A DNA stretch of 64,000 bases from Haloferax marinisediminis (GTDB lineage Archaea; Halobacteriota; Halobacteria; Halobacteriales; Haloferacaceae): assembly GCF_009674585.1 (NCBI RefSeq), contig NZ_WKJP01000001.1, positions 868,001 through 932,000 of the forward strand, read 5' to 3'. Numbering within the stretch: the first letter of the stretch is position 1; the number at the start of each line of letters is the position of its first letter. Shown one piece after another: positions 1 through 9,944 of this stretch. The notes below the pieces were generated by a model that ran no database searches, had not been told where the DNA came from, and worked only from the letters and a program-made list of their open reading frames with translations. The translations under genes and the position numbers were made by a program.

Positions 1-2
1 GG

Positions 3-2282
<2,280 letters not shown>

Positions 2283-2340
2283 AAACGGAGCGAGACCGCC
2301 GACAGAAACGCGCCCGACAATCGGGCACGGAATTCTAGTT

Positions 2341-3633
2341 CTAGTAGTAGCCTTCGCCTTCGCCCTCGCGGTCTGCCTGTTCCCACCACGAGGTGGGGAG
2401 CGATTCGCGTGGAAGTGGCAGGTGGCCGTGGTCGAGGGTGTCGACGATGTTCGTCTGGTCGCCGTCGAGGCCGAGACAAACTGTGGGGGCGAGCGTGCCG
2501 CCGAAGCGTCGCATCTGCTCTTCGGGGGGCAGAAGCGACACGTCGTCCAGACTCGCCCGGTTGTAGTCGTAGTAGTTGAAGAACGACGTGACGAGCAGGT
2601 CGTCCCCGTGGTCGTAGACCAGCCACGAGTACGCCTGGAAGGGCGCGTTCGATGGGTTGGTGAGAACCATCCCGTGACCGTTCAGCGGTTCGTACTCGCC
2701 GCGGAGATCGTCTGCGACGAAACCATAGAGTGCGTCGTAGCCCTCCAGACCCGGCGCGAACGTGTGAACGTGGCTGGAGATGAAGAGGTAGTAGGTACCG
2801 TCTCGGACGACGAAGTGCGGTCGTTCGAGTTCCTGATTCACACAGACGGCGTCGAGAAGCGGTGGCCGAAGCTCGAATTCGGTCGGGTCACCGGTCGGCG
2901 AGTGGGCGATGCCGATGCTCCCGTTGAACTCCTCCCAGACTGGGTCGTCGCACTTGCCTGCGCCTTCGGGAACGGGCGTGTTGGCTTCGAAGAGGAGGTA
3001 GGTCTCGCCCGACTGCGGGTCCTCGAAGAACCACGGGTCGCGGAAGGTGTATATCATCCCACGAGATTGGTCTTCGCGCTCGTACCAGTCACCGTCAGGC
3101 GTGAGGAGGATTTGGTGGTCCCACGGGCCGTCGATGCGGAGTCCCGACTCGTCGGTGTGGACGGTTCCGCCCGTCGCAAGCGCGAGGCGCTGCGTGTAGG
3201 TCAGTTCCTCGGCGTCGTCTTCGCCGGCAGCAGTGTAGTAGAAGTACACCTCGCCCTCGTCGCCGTCGGGGTCGTACATCGCAGACCCGGCCCACTGGCG
3301 TTGCCCGAGTGCGCCGTCGTCGAAGATGCGGCCACCGGTCGTCCAGTTCTCGCCATCGGTCGAGTAGAAATAGCGGATGGTCGCCACGTCGTGGCGCTTC
3401 CCGGGGAGGAGGTCCGAGGGTGACGTGAGCGCAAAGATGATGCGACGGCCGTCGATTTCGGCGATAGAACCGTCTCGGTTACGGAGCAACCACGTGTCCC
3501 AGATGTGGAGGTCTTCGTCTACTCGTTCGTCCGGTGGGTAGATTATCGGCGCGACGTTCGAGTCGTCGCGGCGGAGTCCAGCAGCGTGCTCCCGCGTCCA
3601 CGCCGGCGTGTCTCCTGCGAACTCTTCACTCAT
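2341..3633 (-). CDS. GH68 family levansucrase/inulosucrase
   Basis: Predicted fructosyltransferase that splits sucrose and transfers fructose to a growing fructan or to water. All three GH68 catalytic motifs are visible: IWDTW (nucleophile Asp46), FRDP (transition-state Asp199) and ELERPH (acid/base Glu270). At 430 residues it has the size of a catalytic domain alone, without the long N- or C-terminal extensions of some bacterial enzymes. No signal peptide is seen, so either the enzyme is intracellular or export uses an unrecognised route. ATG 3633 was chosen; ATG 3672 is in frame but adds 13 unremarkable residues. Convergent with the GH32 gene. Levan versus inulin specificity cannot be read from the sequence. 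Confidence 0.88.
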   Translation of the reverse strand: MSEEFAGDTPAWTREHAAGLRRDDSNVAPIIYPPDERVDEDLHIWDTWLLRNRDGSIAEIDGRRIIFALTSPSDLLPGKRHDVATIRYFYSTDGENWTTGGRIFDDGALGQRQWAGSAMYDPDGDEGEVYFYYTAAGEDDAEELTYTQRLALATGGTVHTDESGLRIDGPWDHQILLTPDGDWYEREDQSRGMIYTFRDPWFFEDPQSGETYLLFEANTPVPEGAGKCDDPVWEEFNGSIGIAHSPTGDPTEFELRPPLLDAVCVNQELERPHFVVRDGTYYLFISSHVHTFAPGLEGYDALYGFVADDLRGEYEPLNGHGMVLTNPSNAPFQAYSWLVYDHGDDLLVTSFFNYYDYNRASLDDVSLLPPEEQMRRFGGTLAPTVCLGLDGDQTNIVDTLDHGHLPLPRESLPTSWWEQADREGEGEGYY

Positions 3634-3817
3634 AGATGGATGAACTTTGTCGGGTGGGATATGTCTCACCATTCTAGTTCGTCACCACTGACGGTCGCCA
3701 CTCGCGCTCGCCGCCGAATAATTGCGACCAGAATCCAGCGAATTTTGCCCTTTCGTGGGCTGTCGCGGCCGATGCACAACCGAACCCCTTTGAACGTTGA
3801 CGGCAAACGAGATGGTA

Positions 3818-4735
3818 ATGACGAAGGTCGAGGTTTCGCTTCCGGAAGACGCCGAAGATGGGTTGCAGGCCTTCATCGACGACGTAGACGAACGTCTCTC
3901 GTCGGAGGAAGACACGTGTACAGTCGTTCAAGAGACCCTCATCGACCTCTTCGGCGACCGGGAAGCGTGGGAGCGATGGCAGAGCGGGAAACCCGTGTCA
4001 CCGGCGACACGAGTTCGGCTACAGGGGTACGACCCCTGCAACGCGACTCTCGAAGCCGAGTACTACGCCGAGAAAGACGACGAGAAGTTCAAACGATCGA
4101 AACACCTCCAGTGGCTCTGGCGGCAGTTCGACGCAACGCCGATGGCCGACAACGTCGATTTCGCCCTCCGGTTCCGTCAGATGCTCGCCAACCATCTGTT
4201 CGAAGAGGCGGGTGACAACCTCCGCATCTTCAAGGGTGTCACCTTCTCCTACGGCCACAACATCACCGTCGGCGACAACACTGTCATCCACGACGACGTC
4301 CACCTCGACGACCGCGGCAAACTCACCATCGGCGACCGCGTCTCCATCTCCGACAGCGTCCACATCTACAGTCACGCACACGACGTCGTCGACCAGACCG
4401 AAGTCCGAAACTACCACACGAAAATCGGCGACGACGCTCGGCTCACCTACGATGCGATGGTGAACGCCGGAAACCACGTCGGTGAGAACGCAATCGTCGG
4501 CGCCCGTGCCATCGTCCAGGGAGACGTCCCAGCCCACCACATCGTCGTCGGCGCACCTGCCAAGAGCGTGAAGATAAAGCCTGGATTCGAAGACGTGGCC
4601 GAACCGCTCGACGCAGGAGGCGAACACTTGGCCGACGACCGAGAGATTCCCTACGACCTCCCGGACGACATCGACGCGTTCGACGAGTTCGGCCGTGACC
4701 TCGGTGGCCCGGTCAAACCACACCGCACTGAGTAG
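3818..4735 (+). CDS. Acyltransferase of the left-handed beta-helix (hexapeptide repeat) family
   Basis: Residues about 125-240 carry hexapeptide repeats (for example ITVGDN, LTIGDR, NAIVGA, HIVVGAPAK), the signature of maltose/galactoside O-acetyltransferase-like enzymes that transfer an acyl group from acyl-CoA. A roughly 110-residue acidic, helical N-terminal region precedes the helix and is not recognised. The C-terminus is acidic and low in complexity. ATG 3818 is preferred over ATG 3812 and TTG 3797. The gene stands alone, divergent from the GH68 gene. The acceptor (sugar, lipid or other) is unknown, although the fructan genes next door make a carbohydrate acceptor possible. Confidence 0.75.
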   Translation: MTKVEVSLPEDAEDGLQAFIDDVDERLSSEEDTCTVVQETLIDLFGDREAWERWQSGKPVSPATRVRLQGYDPCNATLEAEYYAEKDDEKFKRSKHLQWLWRQFDATPMADNVDFALRFRQMLANHLFEEAGDNLRIFKGVTFSYGHNITVGDNTVIHDDVHLDDRGKLTIGDRVSISDSVHIYSHAHDVVDQTEVRNYHTKIGDDARLTYDAMVNAGNHVGENAIVGARAIVQGDVPAHHIVVGAPAKSVKIKPGFEDVAEPLDAGGEHLADDREIPYDLPDDIDAFDEFGRDLGGPVKPHRTE

Positions 4736-4758
4736 ACCGACCTCTCTCTGCCGTCTTG

Positions 4759-4764
4759 TTTTTT
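4759..4764 (+). terminator. T-run after the acyltransferase gene
   Basis: Six consecutive T lie 24 bases after the acyltransferase stop codon. Short T-runs are the usual termination signal in archaea. No stem is needed and none is seen. Confidence 0.4.
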
Positions 4765-4869
4765 GACAGCCGCATTCCGCCCCACAGGTCCCCGTTCGTT
4801 CCGCCAGCCATTGCAATCTGACATCCGACCGAAGAACCGATATAGCATGCTAACGTAGGTCAATGTGTG

Positions 4870-5166
4870 ATGGACGTCTGGGGGTGGATCGTCATTTACG
4901 CGCTCGGATTGACCCTGCTCCAGCTACTGGTCTATCGATATCTCGTCAACGGAGGGGAACCGACGATTGGCGATGGCTCCGGTCGAGACGCCGACCGTGT
5001 CGACCGATACGTCCACCCCGAAATCGCGGCGACCTTCGACGACCGCTCTCGCATGCGCGTGCAGACGACGCAAACTGGAGAGCGTATCTGCCCCGACTGC
5101 GGCGCGACGAACGAAGCCGACACGACGTTCGACCTCTGTTGGAACTGTACTCGACGCCTTCGATGA
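4870..5166 (+). CDS. Small membrane-anchored zinc-ribbon protein
   Basis: A 98-residue protein with one hydrophobic N-terminal segment (residues about 3-25, WGWIVIYALGLTLLQLLVY), an acidic linker, and a C-terminal four-cysteine zinc ribbon, CPDCGA followed after about 15 residues by CWNC. The zinc ribbon would lie in the cytoplasm. Such short anchored zinc ribbons are common in haloarchaea and lack an assigned function. The start is ATG 4870; GTG 4867 directly before it is equally possible. It is followed after 51 bases by another tiny gene on the same strand. Confidence 0.7.
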   Translation: MDVWGWIVIYALGLTLLQLLVYRYLVNGGEPTIGDGSGRDADRVDRYVHPEIAATFDDRSRMRVQTTQTGERICPDCGATNEADTTFDLCWNCTRRLR

Positions 5167-5217
5167 CCGGCGTCGGGCCGGACCCGTTTTACAGTCCCCC
5201 GTCAATCTTCCAGTAGC

Positions 5218-5397
5218 ATGGCCGAAAACCAAGACTTCCACGACGAACTCGATACGCTTGCATCCGACATCGAGCGGGCGATTCGCGAATTCGACGCCGC
5301 TCTCGAACGTCACGCGATGGTTCGACAGCGTGCACGAGACCCCGTGTTCCGTTCGGAGTCGGCCGAATTCGACGACGTACAGGAACTGTTCTTCTGA
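5218..5397 (+). CDS. Small acidic hypothetical protein (59 aa)
   Basis: A 59-residue open frame starting ATG at 5218, easily missed because of its size. It is strongly acidic and predicted to be mostly helical: residues 8-31 form an amphipathic helix rich in D, E, L and A. It contains no cysteine and ends in Glu-Leu-Phe-Phe. Third-codon positions are mostly G or C, as in neighbouring genes, which supports real coding. It follows the zinc-ribbon gene by 51 bases in the same direction and could be co-transcribed. No family is recognised. Confidence 0.6.
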   Translation: MAENQDFHDELDTLASDIERAIREFDAALERHAMVRQRARDPVFRSESAEFDDVQELFF

Positions 5398-5446
5398 GGC
5401 TGACTCTCCTGCGGTCGCGTTCTGGGCGTCTCGTTTCCTCCCACTG

Positions 5447-5597
5447 GACTCGGAGCCATCGGCTCCTCGTCTGGTTCCGTTCAGAAGATGCGCCGACTGG
5501 GAGTTCACTGAGCGACGCGAAGTGAACGTTAACGAGATGGAACCTCGTCAGGACTGAGCAAACTGAAGGTTTGCGAAGGTCGGTCGGCAAACGACCG
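5447..5597. repeat. Three inverted repeats in the 5398-5604 intergenic space
   Basis: The 207-base gap between the 59-aa gene and tRNA-Gly holds three small inverted repeats. GGAGCC-atc-GGCTCC lies at 5452-5466, with flanking GAC/GTC pairing at 5447-5471. GTTCACT at 5503-5509 pairs with AGTGAAC at 5521-5527. CGGTCG-gcaaa-CGACCG lies at 5581-5597, just past the 3' end of the tRNA. The first may end transcription of the small genes and the last may mark the tRNA 3' side. No gene is seen here. Confidence 0.45.
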
Positions 5598-5604
5598 GAG
5601 GGAG

Positions 5605-5675
5605 TGCGCCGACCGGGAATTGAACCCGGGCTTCGAGCTTGGGAAGCTCGTGTCCTACCACTGGACCATCGGCGC
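5605..5675 (-). tRNA. tRNA-Gly (anticodon CCC)
   Basis: A 71-nt cloverleaf on the minus strand. The acceptor stem GCGCCGA pairs with TCGGCGC and the discriminator is A. The D arm contains GGTCCAGTGGTAGGAC. The anticodon stem CGAGC/GCTCG holds the 7-base loop TTCCCAA, giving anticodon CCC. The T arm CCGGG-TTCAATT-CCCGG is complete. No intron is seen and CCA is not encoded. It reads Gly GGG codons. Confidence 0.95.
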
Positions 5676-5731
5676 TCATTACATTCGCTTCGTGCATCAC
5701 ACCGCTTCGCGCTGTGATACATCGGCGCTCA
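5668..5731. repeat. 11-bp direct repeat of the tRNA-Gly 5' end
   Basis: ATCGGCGCTCA occurs at 5668-5678, covering the first bases of tRNA-Gly, and again at 5721-5731, 42 bases outside the gene. Between them lies an inverted repeat, ATCACA (5696-5701) and TGTGAT (5713-5718). Duplicated tRNA ends can mark old integration sites, but only 11 bases match and no integrase is nearby. Confidence 0.4.
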
Positions 5732-5844
5732 CTGCGTTCTGAAGCAAAAATCCGTAGACTGCGGGGACACTTGAACGTAGCGCTTCACCAGAACCTACCC
5801 CAGACGGAACTGGACGCCCGTCCACTCTTTCTCGCCGACGAGTG

Positions 5845-5852
5845 ACTATTTG
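5845..5852 (+). promoter_or_regulatory. Candidate TATA box for nadE
   Basis: ACTATTTG lies 25-32 bases upstream of the nadE ATG. This is the distance expected for a leaderless archaeal transcript. Confidence 0.35.
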
Positions 5853-5876
5853 CCCTCCCAGTCCTAATCGGATTCA

Positions 5877-6707
5877 ATGACAGATATCGACGTCCTCTCT
5901 GACAGTGCGCCTATCGACCTTCGCCTCTCGGAGGCAGAACTCGAAGCCCACCGCGAGCACATCACGACGTTCATCCGCGACACCGTCGACGCCGCGGGTG
6001 CCGACGGTGCGGTTCTCGGCCTCTCCGGTGGTATCGACTCGACGCTCACTGCGTTCCTCGCCGTCGAAGCACTCGGGGAAGACGGTCTCCACGGCCTCGT
6101 CATGCCGAGTGTTGCGAACGCCGAAGACATGATGAGTGACGCCGAGGGTGTCGCCGAGATGCTCGGAATCGAGTACGACGTCGTCGAGATTCAGCCCATC
6201 GCAGAGACGTTCTTCAACACGTTCCCGGAGGCAGCGAACGACCGGATGGCCGCAGGCAACGTCTACGTCCGTACCCGTGGCGTCCTCAACTACTTCGTCG
6301 CGAACCACGAGAACCGAATCGTTCTCGGCACCGGAAATCGCGCAGAGGCGATGACTGGATACTTCACGAAGTACGGCGACCAAGCGGTCGACTGCAACCC
6401 GATCGGGAACCTCTACAAGCAACAGGTCCGCCAACTGGCCGCCCACGTGGGCGTTCCCGAGGACCTCGTTCTGCAGACACCCTCTGCGGAGATGTGGAGC
6501 GGTCAGACCGACGAGTCCGAACTGGGACTCACCTACGACGTGCTCGACGCCATCCTCGCACTCCACGTGGATGGTCCCCTCTCGAAGTCCGCTACCGTCC
6601 GGAATTTCGACGTGACTGAAGAACAAATCGACCGCGTCGTCGAACTCTACGAACGGAGCGCCCACAAGCGTTCGATGCCGCCCGCACCGACCGAACTCGA
6701 CCTGTAA
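5877..6707 (+). CDS. nadE: NH3-dependent NAD(+) synthetase
   Basis: Catalyses the last step of NAD synthesis: deamido-NAD plus ammonia plus ATP gives NAD. The N-type ATP pyrophosphatase P-loop SGGIDS lies around residues 48-53, followed by family motifs around GTGNRAEAMTGYFTKYGD and the C-terminal RSAHKRSMPP. The protein has 276 residues, the size of the short ammonia-using archaeal form, with no glutaminase domain. ATG 5877 is supported by the start of a typical acidic N-terminus and by a TATA-like box about 30 bases upstream. It stands alone between tRNA-Gly and a convergent enoyl-CoA hydratase gene. Confidence 0.96.
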   Translation: MTDIDVLSDSAPIDLRLSEAELEAHREHITTFIRDTVDAAGADGAVLGLSGGIDSTLTAFLAVEALGEDGLHGLVMPSVANAEDMMSDAEGVAEMLGIEYDVVEIQPIAETFFNTFPEAANDRMAAGNVYVRTRGVLNYFVANHENRIVLGTGNRAEAMTGYFTKYGDQAVDCNPIGNLYKQQVRQLAAHVGVPEDLVLQTPSAEMWSGQTDESELGLTYDVLDAILALHVDGPLSKSATVRNFDVTEEQIDRVVELYERSAHKRSMPPAPTELDL

Positions 6708-6752
6708 CGTTGGTCCTGTAACGTTGGGGTGCGCGGGTGCGCGCTGTGTCAG

Positions 6753-7448
6753 TTACTCTTCTCGCGACGATGCGATGTCGTCGACGTTCGCTCGGTGGAG
6801 CGCCGCGAACCCCTCGGCCTCCGCGGCAAGTCGCTCGTCGTCTCCACGCTGGTCGCGCAACCGTTCTTTGATGATTCGAAGCGACTGGTGGTCGTTTTCG
6901 GCCATCGAGGTGGCAACCTCACGGGGGTCGTCGACGATACGTGAGACGAGGCCCATCTGGAGGGCTTCGTCGGCGTCGACGACACGGCCGGACAGTGAGA
7001 ACTCCAGTGCGTGCCCTTCGCCGACGATGCGCGGGAGTCGGACCGTGCCGCCCCACGCGCCGAAGAGGCCGATTTTGACGCCCGGTTCGCCAAGCGTCGC
7101 CCGCGGCGTAGCGACTCGAACGTCGCAGGCGAGCGCGAGTTCGACACCACCGCCACGGGCCGCACCGTCGATACCAGCGACGACGACAGCCGACGACTGC
7201 TCGATGGTGTTCGCGACGCGCTGTCCGTGTCGGGCGAACGCCTCCGGGTCAGCGAGGTCGGCCACACTGTCGAGGTCAGCACCGGCGCAGAACGCCGGCC
7301 CGTTCCCGCGCAGGAGGACGACTGGGGCGTCCGTGTCTTCGATTGCTGCCTCTAACGCGTCGAGGTCTATCGGTCTGAGGGCATTTCGACGGTCTGGTCG
7401 GTCGATAGTCACGACCCGGAGGGAGCCATCGTCTTCGGTCCGTATCAT
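6753..7448 (-). CDS. Enoyl-CoA hydratase/isomerase (crotonase family)
   Basis: Crotonase-fold enzyme of 231 residues, expected to hydrate or isomerise an enoyl-CoA. The CoA and oxyanion-hole region reads NGPAFCAGADLDS. The first catalytic position is in ARGGGVELALACD, with a Glu as in true hydratases. The second region is LGEPGVKIGLFGAWGG, where Glu is followed by PG. The C-terminal helical region is shorter than in the 260-residue enzymes. It could take part in fatty-acid oxidation with the thiolase and acyl-CoA synthetase elsewhere in the window, but no operon links them. The gene is divergent from the next gene, with 60 bases between starts. Confidence 0.85.
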   Translation of the reverse strand: MIRTEDDGSLRVVTIDRPDRRNALRPIDLDALEAAIEDTDAPVVLLRGNGPAFCAGADLDSVADLADPEAFARHGQRVANTIEQSSAVVVAGIDGAARGGGVELALACDVRVATPRATLGEPGVKIGLFGAWGGTVRLPRIVGEGHALEFSLSGRVVDADEALQMGLVSRIVDDPREVATSMAENDHQSLRIIKERLRDQRGDDERLAAEAEGFAALHRANVDDIASSREE

Positions 7449-7508
7449 ACCCCCGTTGTGCCGTGGTTTTCCAAAGGTCTTTGGCCTCCCAACCGTAAGT
7501 CTCGGCCG

Positions 7509-8186
7509 ATGGACGACGCCGTGCGAGCCCGTGAGGCTGCGCGTGAGGCCTTGTCGGATATCGAGCCCGAGGCCCTACGCGCAGCGCTGGACGAACGCCT
7601 CGACGCCGCCTCGATGACACCGGCGGTGCTCACGTTCGTGAGCGCGCGGGCTGTCGAACCCAACGTCGACCTGAACGGCATGGCAACGCGTGCCGCCGGA
7701 GTACAACTCATCTACGAGGGGCTTCGACTCACTCGGCTGCTTGCTCGCGACGAACCGTGGACTCACCTCGACTCGTCTGAGGACGACACCGAGGCCGACT
7801 TGGATATTCTCGCTGCGGACGTACTCGTCTCGCGCGGATTCTATCTGCTCGCACGGACGGAAGCGGCCGACCACGCCGTCGAGACGGTTCGTGCCTTCGG
7901 ACGCGACCAGACCCAACTGCGTACTGCCTCCGACGCAGACCGCCCGGCCCTCGACGGGAACCTCGAAGTGAACATCTGTACCCTCGCAGTCGTCGCCGGA
8001 ACGACTGCAGTCGGGCCACTGCCACCGGCCGCACTCGTCGAATACGCGGCCGGACTGGCGAACACACGAGATGGGAGCTTCCCACCTGCTGCCGAGACGG
8101 TCTCCGAATCGACTGTCGAGCGTATTGCGGCGCTGTACCGAGGCGGGTCTGGAGACGACCCAGTCACCTCGACTGCTGACCGCTAA
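7509..8186 (+). CDS. Haloarchaeal all-helical protein, distantly polyprenyl-synthetase-like
   Basis: A 225-residue acidic and alanine-rich protein predicted to be almost all helix. Segments such as GVQLIYEGLRLTRLLARDEP and DLDILAADVLVSRGFYLLA resemble helices of polyprenyl synthetase or prenyltransferase-like folds, but the DDxxD motifs of active prenyl synthases are absent. It is therefore either a non-catalytic relative or another helical family. ATG 7509 is preferred because the 17 upstream residues are basic and unlike the rest. It lies just before tRNA-Thr. Function unknown. Confidence 0.6.
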   Translation: MDDAVRAREAAREALSDIEPEALRAALDERLDAASMTPAVLTFVSARAVEPNVDLNGMATRAAGVQLIYEGLRLTRLLARDEPWTHLDSSEDDTEADLDILAADVLVSRGFYLLARTEAADHAVETVRAFGRDQTQLRTASDADRPALDGNLEVNICTLAVVAGTTAVGPLPPAALVEYAAGLANTRDGSFPPAAETVSESTVERIAALYRGGSGDDPVTSTADR

Positions 8187-8222
8187 TCGACATACGCTAC
8201 CATGGTTCCGGGTCGTTTCGAA

Positions 8223-8245
8223 TCGAAACCCCTAAAGAGTAACCC
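8223..8245 (+). promoter_or_regulatory. Promoter of tRNA-Thr
   Basis: The segment CGAAACCCCTAAAGAG, about 25-40 bases ahead of the mature tRNA, has the layout of a haloarchaeal stable-RNA promoter: a purine-rich BRE-like stretch followed by a TATA-like CCTAAAG. Confidence 0.4.
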
Positions 8246-8264
8246 GGACAACGAAGGAATGCGT

Positions 8265-8336
8265 GCCTGGGTAGCTTAGCGGTAAAGCGCGTCCTTGGTA
8301 AGGACGAGAGCCCGGGTTCAAATCCCGGCCTAGGCT
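8265..8336 (+). tRNA. tRNA-Thr (anticodon GGU)
   Basis: A 72-nt cloverleaf. The acceptor stem GCCTGGG pairs with CCTAGGC with one G-U pair, and the discriminator is U, as is usual for archaeal tRNA-Thr. The D arm is TAGCTTAGCGGTAAAGC. The anticodon stem CGTCC/GGACG holds loop TTGGTAA, giving GGU. The T arm is CCGGG-TTCAAAT-CCCGG. CCA is not encoded and no intron is seen. Five T (8336-8340) follow and can terminate transcription. Confidence 0.95.
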
Positions 8337-8551
8337 TTTTACGAAACCCACCTCTCCGAGCGGTGCATCTCATCGGGGTGTGGTCTGACACCTATCGAAC
8401 CCACGAGTGAACAGACGACGGACTCCGAGTCGAGGGCACTGAGACGGCAATAGTTTAAAAAATAAAACAAGCCACAAAATATCCGGACAGTATACTCTAT
8501 ACGTCACGTTCTATTTCGTCTCACACTACGTACGTATCACTGGTGGTGGAA

Positions 8552-9190
8552 ATGGCAGTATCAATCACACCGGGGCGTACAGCACTTCTCATAACCGACC
8601 CGCAGGTCGACTTCCTGAAACCGGAGAGCGTCGTCTGGGACCACGTCGGTGAAACCGTAGAAGAGAACAACGTCGTCGACAACCTCGTCAAACTCCGTGA
8701 TGCTGCCCGTGAGGGTGGTATCAGAGTGTTCTACTCGCCGCACTACTACGAGAGCGACGAGTACGAGAACTGGACGCACCTGAACAGTATCGACCAGATA
8801 ATGTTCGACACTCGGATGTTCGACCGTGCAGGCTCGGGCAGCGCGTTCATCCCGGAACTCGAACCGGACGAGAACACCTTCGTCTGCGCACCGCACAAGC
8901 AACTGAGTGGCTTCTGGAGCAACGACATCAACACCCAACTCCGGCAGCGCGGTGTCGATAGCATCGTGCTGGCTGGGATGAGCGCGAACCTGTGCGTCGA
9001 ATCACACCTTCGTGACGCTGTCGAGGCCGGGTTCGAGGTACTGGTGGTCACCGATGCAACCGCTGCTGCTGGGAGGGAGGCACTCAAAGCCGCCTACACC
9101 AACTACGGCTTCATCGCCCACGAGACTGCGACGACCGACGAGGTCACGCCACGTCTCGCCCAGAAGGAAGTCGCCTCGGCTGACGACTAA
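8552..9190 (+). CDS. Isochorismatase-family cysteine hydrolase
   Basis: A 212-residue alpha/beta hydrolase of the isochorismatase/nicotinamidase superfamily. The catalytic triad is visible: Asp16 in TDPQVDF, Lys116 in PHKQLSGF and Cys148 in SANLCVESHLRD. The cis-peptide region before the cysteine is VLAGMSANLC. No nicotinamidase-type metal DxH motif is evident, so an amide, carbamate or other substrate is equally possible. ATG 8552 is used; GTG 8543 and 8546 are in frame. The 215-base upstream region is very AT-rich (8450-8520) with several TATA-like stretches, so the gene probably has its own strong promoter. Confidence 0.82.
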   Translation: MAVSITPGRTALLITDPQVDFLKPESVVWDHVGETVEENNVVDNLVKLRDAAREGGIRVFYSPHYYESDEYENWTHLNSIDQIMFDTRMFDRAGSGSAFIPELEPDENTFVCAPHKQLSGFWSNDINTQLRQRGVDSIVLAGMSANLCVESHLRDAVEAGFEVLVVTDATAAAGREALKAAYTNYGFIAHETATTDEVTPRLAQKEVASADD

Positions 9191-9356
9191 CCGGACCGAA
9201 CCAGCCCCTCACCGCTTTTCTGCCGAGACAGTGAGAAACACGACTCTCGAACTTGCCTCCCGAACTGGGACACTCACGGCCCAGAGCGGCTGAACGGAGT
9301 TCACACGTCGCCAAAACGAATTACTCTGTTGGCTGAGATACCTGATTGAACAGACC

Positions 9357-9926
9357 ATGAAACTGAACCGAAGAACCTGGTTACGGGTGGTGGGGTCGCT
9401 CGGCGTTGCGGTCGGTGTCGCAGGATGTTCGTCAGGGGCGCTGGACGGCGACGGTGACACGCAGGAGACTGATTCGCGGGAGACGGCCACGACCACGACA
9501 GAATCCCAACCCGAGACCCAAACGACGACGGAAACGACGGAGACGACGACCGAGGAGGCGACTGCGCCCGCCGACTTCGGCGAGTCTGTTGGGTCACAGG
9601 AGAAGGGACCGAACCCCGCCGCGACCGACGAAACAGGAACCGTCGCGACAGACAAACTGACGAGTGGGCTCACGTTCACCGACCACTATCACTACTCGAT
9701 GAACGGCGTCGAGGGCGTCGCTGGGACGGTCGAAAACGAGAGCGAAACGACGTTCGAGACGGTCACCATTCACGTGACGGTCGACCCCGGTGGTGCTGGA
9801 CCCTACACGAAAACGCTGAAATCGTCGCTTCCGGCGGGCGAAACACAGCGATTCCAGTTCAGGTTCGGTGACGATGCGCCCGAAGAAGTCGACTCGTACA
9901 CCATCTGGGCGACCGGGGAGCAGTAG
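9357..9926 (+). CDS. Tat-exported lipoprotein with FxLYD-like domain
   Basis: A 189-residue surface lipoprotein. The N-terminus has a Tat motif (NRRTWLR), a hydrophobic stretch and the lipobox VAGC with the lipidated cysteine near residue 24. A 60-residue Thr/Glu-rich linker follows, typical of haloarchaeal cell-surface proteins and a likely glycosylation target. The C-terminal about 90 residues form a beta-rich domain resembling FxLYD modules (GVAGTVENESETTFETVTIHV, SLPAGETQRFQF). It is convergent with the alcohol dehydrogenase gene. The ligand or partner is unknown. Confidence 0.75.
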   Translation: MKLNRRTWLRVVGSLGVAVGVAGCSSGALDGDGDTQETDSRETATTTTESQPETQTTTETTETTTEEATAPADFGESVGSQEKGPNPAATDETGTVATDKLTSGLTFTDHYHYSMNGVEGVAGTVENESETTFETVTIHVTVDPGGAGPYTKTLKSSLPAGETQRFQFRFGDDAPEEVDSYTIWATGEQ

Positions 9927-9944
9927 GTGTGCTTCGGTCCCTCG

